From NCBI GenBank assembly GCA_035610365.1, contig CM069432.1, forward strand, positions 14,322,001 to 14,386,000: 64,000 bases of DNA, read 5' to 3'. Below the pieces are notes generated by a model. The model saw nothing but the letters and a program-made list of their open reading frames with translations. It searched no databases and was not told the origin of the DNA. A program made the position numbers and the translations under genes. Of the stretch, positions 33,503-45,738 are shown in pieces. Each line of letters starts with the position of its first letter. Position 1 is the stretch's first letter. This DNA comes from Aquatica leii. Taxonomy: Eukaryota; Arthropoda; Insecta; Coleoptera; Lampyridae.

Positions 33503-34375
33503 TGATAAATATTAAATTCCCTTAGGGGGGAGAAAATGCTGTTTGGCTTCGGTGGTACATGCCTTCGCTATAAGGTATGCACTTATAAAAAGCTGAGATT
33601 AAGCCGCTAGCGTACGACTATGTGTGCAAGAATGGGCTATTAGACGCGCACCATAAAGTCCTATTTTTACACGTCCTCGCCACCACCAATCTGCCGCCGC
33701 TAATTGGTGGTGGACCCTCAATTGAGGGTCGTCTCATCCCCCGGGCAATGTCATGGTCTATAACGAGTCTTGCACATTATACCTACCTCGTGACCCTGAT
33801 AGCAAAGTAAAAAGGGCGAAGGTGAGTCTTCGGCGCCTCAAAACTGAAATCATAGCTAAGGGAGTCAACCCCGACAGAAAAATCAACGTGTGGCTCGAAA
33901 GGGTCGCCCCAGTACCGTAGCACTGTGGTCATGTCTCCAGGAACGGGAGTCTGAGCTTTGCCACTCAGTCCGCGAGGAAGGTAACCTCTTCAAAAAATCT
34001 CCAAATCCCACGGTGCGGGGCGCGCCAAGGGGATGGATGACTGACTGTTGAGTCAGCCATGAGCGACCAACCTCAATGGAGCAGGTGAACCGTCGTTGAA
34101 AATAGCCTTCTCACTGGGAATGGGCGTCACCCCAGGAGTGACAGTTTTAATCGACCCTACTCGTGGGACTAAATGATAGATCCTAATAACACAAGCAACA
34201 AAACGTGCGCGGAGGTAGGTGACCAGGCCTCCGCGACAGTGAATGCTACTGGCAACACAAACACAAACAAAAAAAATTAACCCAGCAGGTAATCCATCCA
34301 AGCCTGCTCATCACAAGACCGAGATCATCTTCAATAGGTGCAATTACTGGCGAAGACTTAAAAAAATCATTAATT

Positions 34376-35368
34376 GTGTCACCACCATCTGCAAATGTCA
34401 CAGATGCTAACAAAGTTTGCCCTCCTCCATGGCAAAGAGTACCAGATAGTACAGACCGCTACCTAAAAAGAAAGAGAATATCTGTTAGCCCACGAAATAT
34501 ACAAAGTTCTATTGAAGTACACACGGGAATCAATACCTCGAATAGATTCAGTGGATTACCGATAGACTTAACCGAGGACTTAACGCCAGCTACAGCCACC
34601 CATAATAGAAAAAATAGCAAGCCCCCTATTGTCCTTTATGGCATAGAAGAGTTATCTAAACTAACAGAACTACTAAATAAGTCTGTGCCTAGAGATAGCT
34701 TCACGTACAAGATCATTAACAGGGACCAGCTAAGAGTAATGTCACAGACACCTAAAACTTATAAAAACTTAATAGAAGTTATTCGAACCAACGACCTTAT
34801 TGGACACACCTTCACACAGAAGCAAAACAAATGTAACAGAACTGTTGTCAAAAACTTGCACCACACCACTCCAAAAACAGCCATTATAGAGGAGATTGAG
34901 AATACTGGAAACAAGGTCAGAGGTGAAGTCATCTGTGCAATATCAAGAAAAAATAAAAAGCCACTCAATATGTTTTTCGTGAGTATTAAACCAGGCCCTA
35001 ACAACCCAGATGTAAAGAATATAAAATATATATACCACACTAAAGTCAAGATAGAGGACCCAAGAAAATCGACTGAGATTCCTCAGTGCACTAGGTGCCA
35101 ACAATACGGCCATACAAAAAACAACTGTATGCGTCCCCACAGGTGTGTCAAATGTGGTAAAGGACACAAAACCACTGATTGTCCAAAAAAAGACAAGAAT
35201 ACACCGGCCACCTGCGCTCTCTGTCATGGTGACCACCCAGCCAATTACAAGGGCTGTCAAGTGTATAAAGAGATAAAGGCTCGAAAAATGGGAAATATTG
35301 CAAACAAAAGAGACCCAGTAATTGCAAAACAACCCACACAAACAACAATACCATCCCCTCTTACTTAA
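34376..35368 (+). CDS. Jockey-type ORF1, nucleic-acid-binding Gag-like protein
   Basis: A 330-residue frame without interruption. ORF1 proteins coat the element RNA and help deliver it to chromatin. The N-terminal half is low in recognisable motifs, with Ser/Thr/Pro-rich stretches. The central part (about 85-215) fits the conserved pre-knuckle domain. Three cysteine knuckles follow near the end: CTRCQQYGHTKNNC (about 239-252), CVKCGKGHKTTDC (about 258-270) and CALCHGDHPANYKGC (about 281-295). The track start is the GTG at 34376, within GTGTCACCACC; an ATG may lie upstream or the frame may be slightly 5'-truncated. It is followed by a 255-bp spacer before ORF2. Confidence 0.85.
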   Translation: MSPPSANVTDANKVCPPPWQRVPDSTDRYLKRKRISVSPRNIQSSIEVHTGINTSNRFSGLPIDLTEDLTPATATHNRKNSKPPIVLYGIEELSKLTELLNKSVPRDSFTYKIINRDQLRVMSQTPKTYKNLIEVIRTNDLIGHTFTQKQNKCNRTVVKNLHHTTPKTAIIEEIENTGNKVRGEVICAISRKNKKPLNMFFVSIKPGPNNPDVKNIKYIYHTKVKIEDPRKSTEIPQCTRCQQYGHTKNNCMRPHRCVKCGKGHKTTDCPKKDKNTPATCALCHGDHPANYKGCQVYKEIKARKMGNIANKRDPVIAKQPTQTTIPSPLT

Positions 35369-35622
35369 GATAATTTTCCTCCATTAAAACTTGGCAACCA
35401 GCAGTCAAGCAACCAGCAAAGAAACATTGCACATACATCTGAAACTATGTCCAACATCATGAATGATGTTTGCTGGACCCGAAAAATAGAGAATGCACAT
35501 TCTCAGTCAACAAGCTCCTTAGAGCAGATAATAATAAAGCAATCAGAAAAAAATGATATGCTCATAACACAGATAGGCACCCTAATGGGTCTCCTAACGA
35601 CACTCATAGCTCAGAACCAGAA

Positions 35623-38258
35623 ATGAAATTCATACGTATAGCTGCATGGAATATCAATGGCTTATCTCTAAATAAGCACGAGGTTGAGCTGTTTATAAAC
35701 CACAACCAAATCGATGTTCTATTAATTTCCGAAACACATATGACTGATCAAAGAGTGATTAAAATCAAGGGATATACCGTATGCTACGCTAATCATCCAG
35801 ACGGCACATCACATGCTGGAGCTGCTATAGTAATAAGAGAAAACATAAGATATCATATGTTACCACCATATACACAAGCACATATACAGGCTGCTATAGT
35901 ATCTGTTGACGATTGGCAGGGCTCGTTTAATGTGGCTGCAGTGTACTGCCCCTCCCCCGACATCGAATCGACGAGCAGATGTACAATAACTTCTTTCGCA
36001 CATTGGGTGGTAGATATCTGTCGGGAGGCGACTGGAATCCCAAAAACACATTTTGGGGCTCCCGATTAACAAATACGAAAGGCCGAACTTTGAAAAATGC
36101 TATTGACAGCAATAATCTTAATGTACTTTCAACAGGGGAACCGACTCATTGGCCAACTGACCCAAATAAAATCCCAGACCTCATAGACTTCTTCGTCACC
36201 AAAGGAATATCAGGACTCTACACAAAAATTGAATCATGCCTGGATGGCTCTTCCGACCACACGCCTATTATATGTACACTAAGCACTACAATGATCTTAA
36301 AACAATTACCCGAGACTTTATACAACCATAAAACTGACTGGGAAGCATTCCGGGATTACATTGAAGATAATACCACACTCTGTATACCTCTTAAAACGGA
36401 AGATGATATAGAAAGTGCGGCGTTGTATACTACCAACTTAATTCAAAAAGCAGCTTGGCTATCATCTCCCTATATAGAAGTAACATCGAAAAATTTGGAC
36501 ACTACCGTGGAAATTAGAGAAATGATAGCTGTAAAAAAAAATAAGGCGACAATGGCATACTAGTAGGAATCACCAAGACAAAAAGGCACTAAACAAAGCT
36601 CAAAAAGTACTGAAATCAATGCTCAAAGAACTAGAGAATAGGACGTTGCAAGACAAATTAAAGACTTTATCACCATACAAAGCAGAACATTATACACTCT
36701 GGAAAATGACTAAATCATTAAAAAAGCCAAAAGAATACATGCCTCCTCTAAGAAAATCTGATGACAGTTGGTCAAGGAAACCCGCAGCTAAAGCAGAATT
36801 ATTCGCCCCTTTCCTAAAAAGTGTGTTCAAATCCGATGAAGCTGATGTTGACGACACAGAAAAAACGATCGACGGGATCTTAAATAGCGATCAGCAAATG
36901 TCTTTACCCTTGAAATCAGTCACCCCAGCAGAAGTCAAAAAAACCATAGCTCAACTAAAACAAAAGAAAGCTCCCGGTTTTGACCTAATAACGGCAGAAG
37001 TTCTGAAACAGCTACTAAAGAAAGGTATAGTTCTGCTGACAATCCTCTTTAATGCAGTGCTGAGACTACAATACTTCCCAAATCTGTGGAAAGTGTCCAT
37101 TATAAATATGGTACTTAAACCGGGGAAGATTCCCACAGAAGTCACATCTTACAGACCTATAAGTCTTCTCCCAGTACTATCAAAACTTACTGAGAAACTA
37201 ATATTAAGTCGACTTCTCCCAGTTCTTGCAGAGCAAAAACACCATGGAACGACTGAACAAATACACCGAGTATCTCACACAATACGACAGACGCTGGAGA
37301 GGAAGGAGTACTGCACGGCCGTATTCCTAGACATACAACAGGCCTTTGACCGTGTATGGCATAAGGGTCTCTTATATAAGCTAAAACTACTCCTTCCAAA
37401 CACTGAGTACATGCTTTTGAGGTCTTATCTGGAACAACGAATTTACCAAGTCAAGTGCGGAGATCGCCTGTCATCCATCTGCCAAATAGAAGCAGAGTGC
37501 CTCAAGGATCGGTGCTGGGCCCTATCCTCTACATAATATTTACCGCTGATATACCTATCACAGAAGAAGTAGTAACTGCAACTTATGCAGATGACACTGC
37601 AATCCTTTCTAGCAGTAAAGATCCTAGTCTAGCATCCGTAAAACTACAAAAACATCTAGATAGAATCGGAATATGGCTAAAGATGTGGCGAATAAGAGCT
37701 AGTCCTGCAAAATCAGTTCACATAACATTTACTTTGAATAGAGGTGCCTGTCCACCTGTTACACTTAACGGAGATATCTTGACACAGCAAACAACAGTGA
37801 AATACCTGGGTATGCATCTGAACAAACGGCTTACGTGGAGGGATCACATTAAGGCAAAGAGAGAACAAGCAAACAAAAAGTTCAGGGATATGCACTGGCT
37901 GCTGGGTAGGCAATCGACTCTCAGTTTGGAGAATAAGCTCCTGATATACAAATGCATTATAAAACCAGTATGGACATATGGTATACAACTATGGGGGTCA
38001 GCTAGTCACTCAAATATAGAAATACTACAGCGCTTACAAAATAAAGCATTAAAAACTTTGACCAATGCCCCATGGTTCATAAGGAACACAGAAGTGCATG
38101 AATATCTGCAACTCCCTACAGTCAGAGAAGAAATAGAGAAGTCTTCTGATGCCTATAAGCAGAGACTTGAAAAACACATAAATAGTTTAGCCACAGAGCT
38201 CCTTAACACCAAGGACTCTATATTCCGCCTAAAAAAAATACGACTAGCCACCATCTAA
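35623..38258 (+). pseudogene. Jockey-type ORF2: endonuclease plus reverse transcriptase, frameshifted
   Basis: ORF2 normally nicks the target and reverse transcribes the element. The endonuclease starts at ATG 35623 (IRIAAWNINGLS, LLISETHMT) and shifts frame near 35990 to continue as GGDWNPKNTFWGSRLTN and SDHTPI. After a stop region at 36563-36618, the frame 36619-37536 holds RT motifs KAPGFDLITAEVL, YRPISLLPVLSK and FLDIQQAFDRVWH. A further shift near 37500 moves to the frame with VPQGSVLGPILY and the catalytic TYADD, then VKYLGMHLNKRLTW to the stop at 38258. All catalytic residues I can see are kept. Two frameshifts, one deletion near 37245 and a stop make it defective but recent. Confidence 0.92.
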
Positions 38259-38584
38259 TCATCTAATAACAAGAAATGACACATCACAGGATGTGCATAT
38301 CTAAAGCCACTTATATATAATAGAAGTCACATCTGATTATAGCTCTTGGCTGATTGCAGATTGATAAAAGACAGGAAAAAAAAAATTTTTAAACTTGAAT
38401 TTTCTTGGGTTTGTTCCTAAATTGGACCATCTTCTTTTAATTTACATTTAACATTTTGTAAAACATACATTTTTTAATTTTTTTAAATATCTAGTTACAA
38501 ATTCTTATATTTGACATTTTTCAAAAAATGCAAGTTAAAAAATTTTTTCTAATCTTAACTTTTTATTAGTTGTTAATATTTTTG

Positions 38585-38639
38585 GTAGTTTTCTGAAGAT
38601 GAGCTTCATTATTTTAAGCTCGAAACATATGTAAAATAC
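38585..38639 (+). ncRNA. Second hammerhead-like motif, possible Penelope remnant
   Basis: CTGAAGA at 38593-38599 is followed by one T, then GAGCTT...AAGCTC (6-bp stem II, 601-606 with 616-621), GAAAC (622-626) and ATATGTA. ACATATGT can form a minimal stem III with an ATAT loop, and TTT/AAA plus GTA/TAC on each side form a bulged stem I. The arrangement follows the hammerhead order. It is 0.2 kb after the jockey tail. The extra nucleotide between CTGAAGA and stem II is shared with the Penelope copies at 14 and 22 kb. Confidence 0.45.
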
Positions 38640-40269
38640 ATTTTGAAAATCAGCAATCATAATTTGAATAATTTGAATAATTTTAATAAATAACCAATAA
38701 CAATAAATCCGCTTAACAAATTAAAAAGGGTATTATTTTTTAACTTTTAACAAAAAAACCTTTATAATCATCCGCGATAGTAGTCTTAAAAAAGTTTGCT
38801 TAATTTTTAGGTTTTCACATTAGTATAAAACTACAAATATAAAGAGTGATTTAAAAAAAAAGTTACTTTACGTAAACGTCTAGAAGCTGTATTTAAATAA
38901 AAGGATAAGGAATCATTAATTTTGAATATTCAAAATTGGTACAATTCTTCTGCTATTTAGTTTATTATTCATTAAAAAATTAATTGTTTATTTTTTTTTG
39001 AGTTTGACAAATATAGTATGTAATATTTCAAATTGCCTGTCGTGAAGTTAATCATATCAGTGGAAAAAATTGTGTTAATGCACGCCTACGTTCATGTAAT
39101 ATGCAATTCGTAACATAGCAGAATCAACAGAAAAAATACGCAGAATTAGATTAACTTAACCGGAGAGAGCATAAGGCACGCAATATGTGAAAAGCTTTTC
39201 AGTATAAATTCTATGAAACAAACGGTGCAAAATATTGGATCGCGTAATTTTTATTGTTCGACACGGTCCTATAGATAATTATTTATTGATTTTTTTCACT
39301 TCTCATAAGTTCAAACTGCTTTCTAACAAGCAACATTTGTTAGGAGAAAAGTTCGCTTGAAAGTTCATCTTTGCATATCAGTGTTTATTCTGTTACCCAT
39401 AATTTGTTGAAACAAGAACTTAAAAACAAAAGTTAAAAATGTATTAAAATTGTTTTTAAAATAAACGTTATCTCAAAACGCTGTCCCAAATAGTGAGAAT
39501 AATTCGGTGGCTTTAAAAACTTCAGTATTCAGCTGTAACTGAATACTGATTGCGTCTTTAATTTTTCGTTTCTTCAGAAAAAAGTAAAAGAAAACAGGTA
39601 AAGTTTGAATTCAAAAATCTTTGACAAAGTAAGAACATTCATTCATCATGTTTTTTGTAATTTTCTGGATTTCTACGACCCATTACAGACGACGGTTTTT
39701 AGAAGGAAAGGATTTGTTTATAACCATCCTAGGACAACAGTTGAGTCCGTTCAGCAAAAACGGCGATAAATTAGTATTTTGAACGCCTTCGAACATTGAT
39801 CTAGTGATTCTGCAAAAAGGTCTGCACAATTTCAACTGAGAAATTATTGCAGGTTTGAGAGGAGCAACTTCGGCCTTTGCAAAAACAAATTTAATAAAAA
39901 CACGACTGCTGTGGTCAATGCAACCTAAATATATACACGCATCATACGCACGCGTCGAAACGTTAGAGAACTCGTGTAAGTAATTCCTTACGAAGCAATA
40001 TCTATTTGATGAATAAAAGTTTTTCTAGTCAGAGCAGTTAGAACAGCTTTGCGATTATTGGATGCTTATTTGCGTAAGTTTCAATAGGTTCCAAAGTGGT
40101 TTTCCTCCACAAAATCCTTTGCAAAAACCGCTGGATAGGCTTCACAAAAACATGACGGTACATCATTTCTACTTCAGCAAAAATAAAAATTTTTAAAATA
40201 TACCAACCATCAAAATAAAGTTTAAAGAACGCCCTAAAGACGTATAAATTGATCTAGAAAGCATAACAA
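38640..40269. other. AT-rich sequence, no gene seen
   Basis: No coding frames or recognisable element parts up to the RTE fragment. Confidence 0.4.
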
Positions 40270-40865
40270 TAGAAAAAGTGAATACATTCGTATATCTAGG
40301 GCAGAAACTCCAAATCTCTAAAAATAACTTGACAGCAGACCTAGATAGAAAAGCTTCATTGGCGTGGTCAGCGTTCGGAAAACTGAATAACATACTAATG
40401 GCAGACATATCAAACACGTTAAAAGCTAAGACTTTTAATCAATACGTGTTGCCAGTTCTAACTTATGGCACCGAAACGTGAGCTTTAAACAAAGGCATCA
40501 TACATAGGCTCTAAGTAACGCGAAAAGCAATGGAGAGAAGAATGCTGAACATCAAGTTACGCGACCAAATACCTAACACTGAGATACGTAGAAGATTAAA
40601 AGTGGTTGACGTAGTGGAACGACTCTATTTCCTATGATGGAACTGGGCTGGACACGTAGGAGAAATGGAGGGGATGGATGTCAAAAAAACAAGAGATCTA
40701 GAGGAAGACCACAAACCAGGAAGACGGATGACATCAAGAAGATGCTAGGACACGATTGGATGAGAAAAACACATATTCAAGAAGAGTGGAAAAACCTAAG
40801 TAAGGCTTACATCCGACAATGGATGGAATTAGGCGTAGAAGAAGAAGAAAAAGGAATTTGTCAAT
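40270..40865 (+). pseudogene. RTE-type LINE 3' coding fragment
   Basis: Only the C-terminal end of the reverse transcriptase protein remains. VNTFVYLGQKLQ, LTADLDRKASLAWSAFGKLNNI and FNQYVLPVLTYGTET are in the frame 40278-40481. After a stop the sequence continues as VTRKAMERRMLNIKLRDQIPN, then WNWAGHVGEM. A shifted frame (40634-40891) has RSRGRPQTRKTDDIKKMLG and WMRKTHIQEEW. These are the standard last motifs of RTE-clade ORFs. The element is 5'-truncated, as is common for LINEs, and dead. Confidence 0.85.
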
Positions 40866-41159
40866 ACAATGGCATTGCGCAGAATTGTTAATGACAAAAA
40901 ACGTTTTTCCTGAAATGACCCAACAAAGACAGATCTTCTGAAGTACTGACGATTTTGACTAAGCCAAACTTCTTCAATACAAACAGGGTGATTGCAATCA
41001 GGGTCAGCTAATTTGCTACTGTTAGGTCTGATAAGCTTATTAATAACTTTTACCAATGTAAGCACTAGAAATAGAACTCGTCTAAAACTAGACACGACAT
41101 CTGATTTGTAAACAAAAGAATCATTCATTGTATACTGATGTTGCACCTGTTACAAGAAT

Positions 41160-44100
41160 TTTCTCGTAGCTTGATCGCAAGCGACTAACTCAGTATGATT
41201 CGGTGAGTGAATCATAGATTTTGGTGTGCTAATCATAAACCAAAATGACGAGGATTTAGGATTAGGTGTGTCAGGGTTGACCTTTCTCGGTCGTCCCCTT
41301 TTCCTGATTGGTGCATTCGGCACTTCTTCCGGGTTACCATAATATGGGGTGATAGCCGATGTGTAGTAGGTTCCTACTAGCTCACCACCTTCTTTATGGG
41401 CTATTTCGTACGTCGTAGGTGACTTCTACTGTAGCACTCGGTACGGGCCATCTCGGAGGGGTACGAGTTTGCTCGTTGTTCCCTTTTCTTTATTGCGGAT
41501 GTGCGTTTTGATAAGGACCAGGTCTCCAGGCTAGTAGTCAGGTGCCTCCCGGCTGGTTTTATCCGCGTATTTCTTTCGTTGTTCTTGTTTCCCTTCTTGT
41601 TGCAATCGGGCTTCTCGGATACTTCCGGTTAGCTACATTAGGAACGGAGTGATTTCTGGAATGAAGTTGTCGAACTGTATTATAGACCTTTGGTCGCGAG
41701 TGACGTCGTCCGTCGTTCTGAGTTCTCTACCAAACGTTAACTAAGCGGCTGTTGTTTAGGTGGAATCGCTTTTGGTTGTGTTCATGGCGAAGCAAGTCGC
41801 TGATAGAAACATAGGCCAGGCTGTTTGTTGCTGTTTAGTTAGTATTGCCAACTGTGTTTTTAAATCCCTGTTTCTCCGTTCTTGCTTGATCCCTAGGCAG
41901 TAGGTCACATGCTGCATTATCGCGCTTACAAACTGCGTACCGTTGTCGCTTAGAATCGCAGGAAAACCTTGTTAATAATTGTCTGGGCGCACGTGGTAGC
42001 ATCAGTTTGCTCGAGCGGGAATAATTCTACCTATTTGGAGGTGACATTTTGAACAATGAATATCCACCGGTGACCAGTGGTTGCTTGCGGGAGAGGTCCG
42101 AACAGGTCTATTGCCAGTTGTTCGAAACGCTTCATGAATGCTGGCGTTTGGAAAAGGCCGGCGGGCTCCAAGTTTTTTGGCTTGTATTTTTGACACTCAG
42201 AACAAGTTTTCGTGTAGTCTGCAATAAAGCGACGCATGCCGGTCTAGTAGTACCTTTCTGCTACCTTTTGGTAAGTTCTTTTAGTTCCGTAGTGTCCCGC
42301 CGTGGGAGCGTCGTGATGGTCGGCTAGGACATTCATGCTGTGGGACTACTTGTTGTGCGTTCTCTGAATCCGACTCTGGTGCGTATCTGTACAAGACACC
42401 TTGGCCCGTTAAGTATCCAACTTCCGAGATCTACTCCGTTGGTTTCGAAGCTTTTTATGATATTTTCTATTTCTCTGTCTTTTAGTTGGTTCTCCCGGAT
42501 GTCTTACATACATATTCCGCATGCGAGAACTTCATGTGATCCACACGGTGGTCTGGATAAGGCGTCAGCGACTGCGTTGTGTCTCCCAGGTGTATACTTG
42601 ACCGTGAGCTGATATGGCTGTAGCGTTAGGACCCAACGGGCTAGTCTGCTTGTAGGCGTCTTTAGTGACATTCGCCATTTGGGGGGTTGGTGGTCCGCAA
42701 GGAGCGTTACTGGACATCCTTCGATGTACCCCCGTAATTTTCACACTGCCCAAACTACGGCTAGTGCTTCAGTAGTGCTGTAGTTTCTTTCGGCAGGGGT
42801 GAGGAGACGACTCGCATATTCAACCGGACGTTCGTCTGCGGTTTCCCCCTGGGATAGGACTGCGCCTATGGGGTAACCACTGGCGTCGGTTTTGATGTCA
42901 TAGCTTAGTTTTGCGTCGGTCTGTCGAAGAATTGGTGCTGTGGACAGTTTGGTTTTTAGCGTCTGGAAGGCTTGACGTTACTCTTCTATCAATTTCCACT
43001 CAGCGTTTTTTTTAAGAGTGCCGATAGTGGACGCGAGATGGCGGCAGAGCCTTCTATGAATCTTCTGTACCATGAGCACATTTGCAGAAATGATAGAAGG
43101 CGTTTCGTGTCGCGGGGTTCCGGCAAGTTGGCGATGGCCACGATCTTTTCCGGGTTAACATGTAGGCCGTTGGTTGTCAGAATGTGACCAAGGTAATGTA
43201 CACGTTCGCCAAAAAACACGCATTTGCCTCTCCGTAGTTTGAGTTTGAAACTATTTAATCTCGATAGCACTGTATCCAAGTCTTTAAAATGTTTATCTCG
43301 TGATTCCGACATTAATGTTATCTAGGTATGCTAGAACTGTTACACCTGCCAATCTCGCGCAAAAACGATCGATTAACCGTTGGAAGGTTGCTGGAGCATT
43401 TGGTATTCCAAAGGGCATACGGTTGAACCGGTACAGCCCAAACGGTGTAACGAAGGCGGTCTTGTTTTTGTCGCTGTCGCGAATTGGTACCTGCCAGTAG
43501 CCTGCTCGTAAGTCCATAGTTGACGGAACGGTGGCTTTGGCATCGTGGACAAGATTATCCATCCGCGGGAAAGGATAATGGTCGGCGGTGGTAATGCTGT
43601 TCAACCTTCGGTAATTGACGCAGACTCTTACTTCTCCATTCAGCTTTGGAACCATTACTACTGGAGCAGCCTGCAGCAAGCCTTGTCGACCTGACTGAGG
43701 GCGGTGGCTTCGTCAGCTCTTGGAGTGAGGTCCTCTATATCTATCATTTGCACATCGACTATTCGTGGCCTCTTTTGCTTTGGTGAATGCGGGAATATTA
43801 CTCCGCTCGGAAAAGGCTGTGGCTCTGCAAATGGTAAGAGGGCGTCCGCGAATATTTCGTTTTCGCCGTGTCCGGGTCTCGTGGAGCTGGTGCTGTTCTT
43901 CGTTAAGCGCCGGTTTGGGCCGGATCGGAGTTGGCCGGTGGGTGTCTAGATTGATCTGGGCCAGCTGGTATGGTTTTGACAGAAAACTAAGGGTAGGTTC
44001 AGGTCTAAGGGCGTACCACTCTTCTGTTTTGTCAGCAAAACTCTATTGGTTGGCAGCGGTATCTAGGATGAGTATAGCTCGACGCATAAAATCTATGCCT

Positions 44101-45181
44101 AGGAGGGTTCTATTATGAGCACTTGGTAATACACTGAAGTCTGTCTTTATCACACAGTCCACTATAGTTTTAACACTTGTTGGGGGCGTACTTCACAGTC
44201 TGCGAGTATCACGTTTGCGTCCTGCGGATTCAACACACAATTGAGTCTCTGCAAGTGTTCGTACAATGCCCTGCCCCCGACACTTTGTTTTGCCCCGGTG
44301 TCAAGCTACGCACCACCAACAGAGTTACCGACGCGAGTTGTTACTACCGGTTTTGCACTTGGGGTGTCGCACAGTTTCGTGTTCACAAAGAAGAATCCTG
44401 CATCGTTTACTGTTAACGCGTACTTAGAACAGTTGCTCCTAATTACTCCGGGTTCGCCGCACCCGAAGCAGCTAATAGCTGTCTTCGCTGTGGGGATTGT
44501 GTTTTGTTTCGTCCATTGAATGTCCCGGTATTCGGCAGTACGCACACCTCGGCTTCTTGCCCGTCCCATTTCCCTGAGGTTGGCTCTTTGTTTCTGGTTT
44601 CGAAAGATACTCCAGCTTGCGAAGTTTGTCTAGGAGTTCTTGAAACGTGATGAATTTTGTGCGGTTGACTGCCTTTCTTGTTTTCCGGGTCAGAGTGGCA
44701 TAGACCATATCTATTTGGAATTCTTCGACCGGTCGTGTCGTTTGTAGAATCTTCGCAATGATAGCACGTTTTTCCGCAATAAAAGTTCTGCACCCTTGTT
44801 CTCTTCTTGTTCTTTAGAGAAGAATTCTCTAAGGAGCATGTGCGTGGGTTGGTCGGGGCCGTACGTGGTTTTAAGCGTTTGCACAGTTTGAGCCCATGTA
44901 GGACTAGTATCTTTTACGCCTTGCCACCATGTTAACGCAGGTTCTTCTAGCAGCATCGGGAGTCCCTTCACTGCATTCTCATCGGAGACGGCTTGGCATT
45001 CCTTGAATATGTTTAAGGCGTCGATGAAAGCGTGCACGTCGGTTTTCCCATTGAACCGTGTTTTGCATCTCGTAGGTGATCCCGTTGCCATGTTTCTTGG
45101 AAGCGCGTTTACTCCAATTGCCTCGATGAGCTTTTGCAGCTGCTGCATTGTCATCTGGATTGGGGCTGTTGCTTCCGCCAT
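41160..45181 (-). pseudogene. gypsy B Gag-Pol, broken
   Basis: Gag starts at 45181 (MAEATAPIQMTMQQLQKLIE) with ALTWWQGVKD; a knuckle-like CFGCGEPG is near 44465. Protease remnants, LDTGAKQSVGG, lie near 44290. RT from 43679: VVMVPKLNGEVRVCVNYRRLN, DLRAGYWQV, YRFNRMPFGIPNAPATFQR and AYLDN, in which the second catalytic Asp of YLDD has become Asn. RT continues, after a frameshift, with RDKHFKDL and VHYLGHIL (42989-43312). RNase H pieces lie at 42.6-42.9 kb. Integrase: SECQKYKP and DLFGPLPQATTGHRW (42031-42237), then RDGPYRVLQ and KRGRPRKVNPDT to about 41160. No complete protein can be made. Confidence 0.9.
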
Positions 45182-45237
45182 TTTTCTTGTTTTACTTCTC
45201 GTCTCAATTTTGATTGAAAATTTCTTCGGTCCTTTTC

Positions 45238-45738
45238 GTTGGGCGCCACTTGTAAGGTTGACGGTAGAAGTTTTATTCTGCTATCAACACTACTAATTAC
45301 AAAAGTTACAAACTTATACTAATACTAGAAATATTTACAGGCAGAGGTATTTAAGATAGTAAAACTGAAAGAGTTCAAAAGTCGCACGGGAAGAAAGTCT
45401 TAAGTTTAAGTTACCACGAGTTGCAAGCAGTAACACTGGCGTTAAGTTACCGCCGCTGGTTAGCGCCACCTGAGGATGTCCGGGACGTCAGTCCTGAAGT
45501 GACACCTGGTGATCACGTGTTGAGGTGGTTTTAATAGAAGAACCGTATTGTCTAAGAAGTTCTTACGGAAAGAAGCCGTCTTAGTGGTTGATCGTTGAGC
45601 CAGGTGGCTGCACTTAATAAACTAGTTCGATTGTGTTTTCATCTATGAGCGTTCCGTGTGGCGCAGCTCTGGTGAGGGACGCATGTACTGCGTGTGTTGT
45701 GGGTGTCTGGCTGGCAGGCGTTTTATGGGTCTGTTACA
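45238..45738 (-). repeat. gypsy B 5' LTR and primer-binding site
   Basis: On the minus strand the LTR begins TGTAACAGACCC (45738) and ends CAACCTTACA (45251), 488 bp. It is followed at once by AGTGGCGCCCAAC (45250-45238), a TGGCGCC primer site typical of gypsy elements. Only this LTR is present in the window. Confidence 0.75.

Larger units (their letters stand above)
29866..33519 (-). mobile_element. Ty1/copia element with intact 3' LTR and 17-bp remnant of 5' LTR
   Basis: On the minus strand the order is 5' LTR remnant (33503-33519), primer-binding site, gag, protease, integrase, RT, RNase H, purine tract (TTTGAGAGGGGCG, about 30077-30090) and 3' LTR (29866-30076). The 5' LTR keeps only its last 17 bp, identical to the end of the 3' LTR (AATTTAATATTTATCA on the minus strand); beyond 33519 the sequence is the jockey LINE. 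At about 3.65 kb it is shorter than complete copia elements (about 5 kb) owing to internal deletions. Confidence 0.9.
33520..38385 (+). mobile_element. Jockey-clade LINE, nearly full length
   Basis: A GC-richer 5' untranslated region (33520-34375) is followed by ORF1 (34376-35368), a spacer, ORF2 (35623-38258) and a tail ending in an A-run at about 38376-38385. It abuts the copia 5' LTR remnant on the left. Two-ORF organisation, triple zinc knuckle and APE plus RT order match the jockey group. I could not find a target duplication around the left and right ends. Confidence 0.85.
41160..45738 (-). mobile_element. gypsy B element with 5' LTR, 3' LTR missing
   Basis: On the minus strand: 5' LTR (45251-45738), primer-binding site, gag, protease, RT, RNase H and integrase, the last ending near 41160. 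The plus-strand GC content is higher than in the flanks. I see no copy of the LTR at the left side; the 280 bp from 40880 to 41160 hold only an unrecognised 105-residue minus-strand frame (40829-41146). Many frame breaks show age. Confidence 0.85.

Noticed and set aside
34759-35354. Minus-strand ORFs opposite jockey ORF1
   Set aside because: Shadows of ORF1, which carries clear zinc knuckles on the plus strand.
40829-41146. 105-residue minus-strand ORF considered as an envelope-like gene of gypsy B
   Set aside because: No signal peptide, membrane anchor or cleavage site pattern; it also overlaps the RTE fragment.
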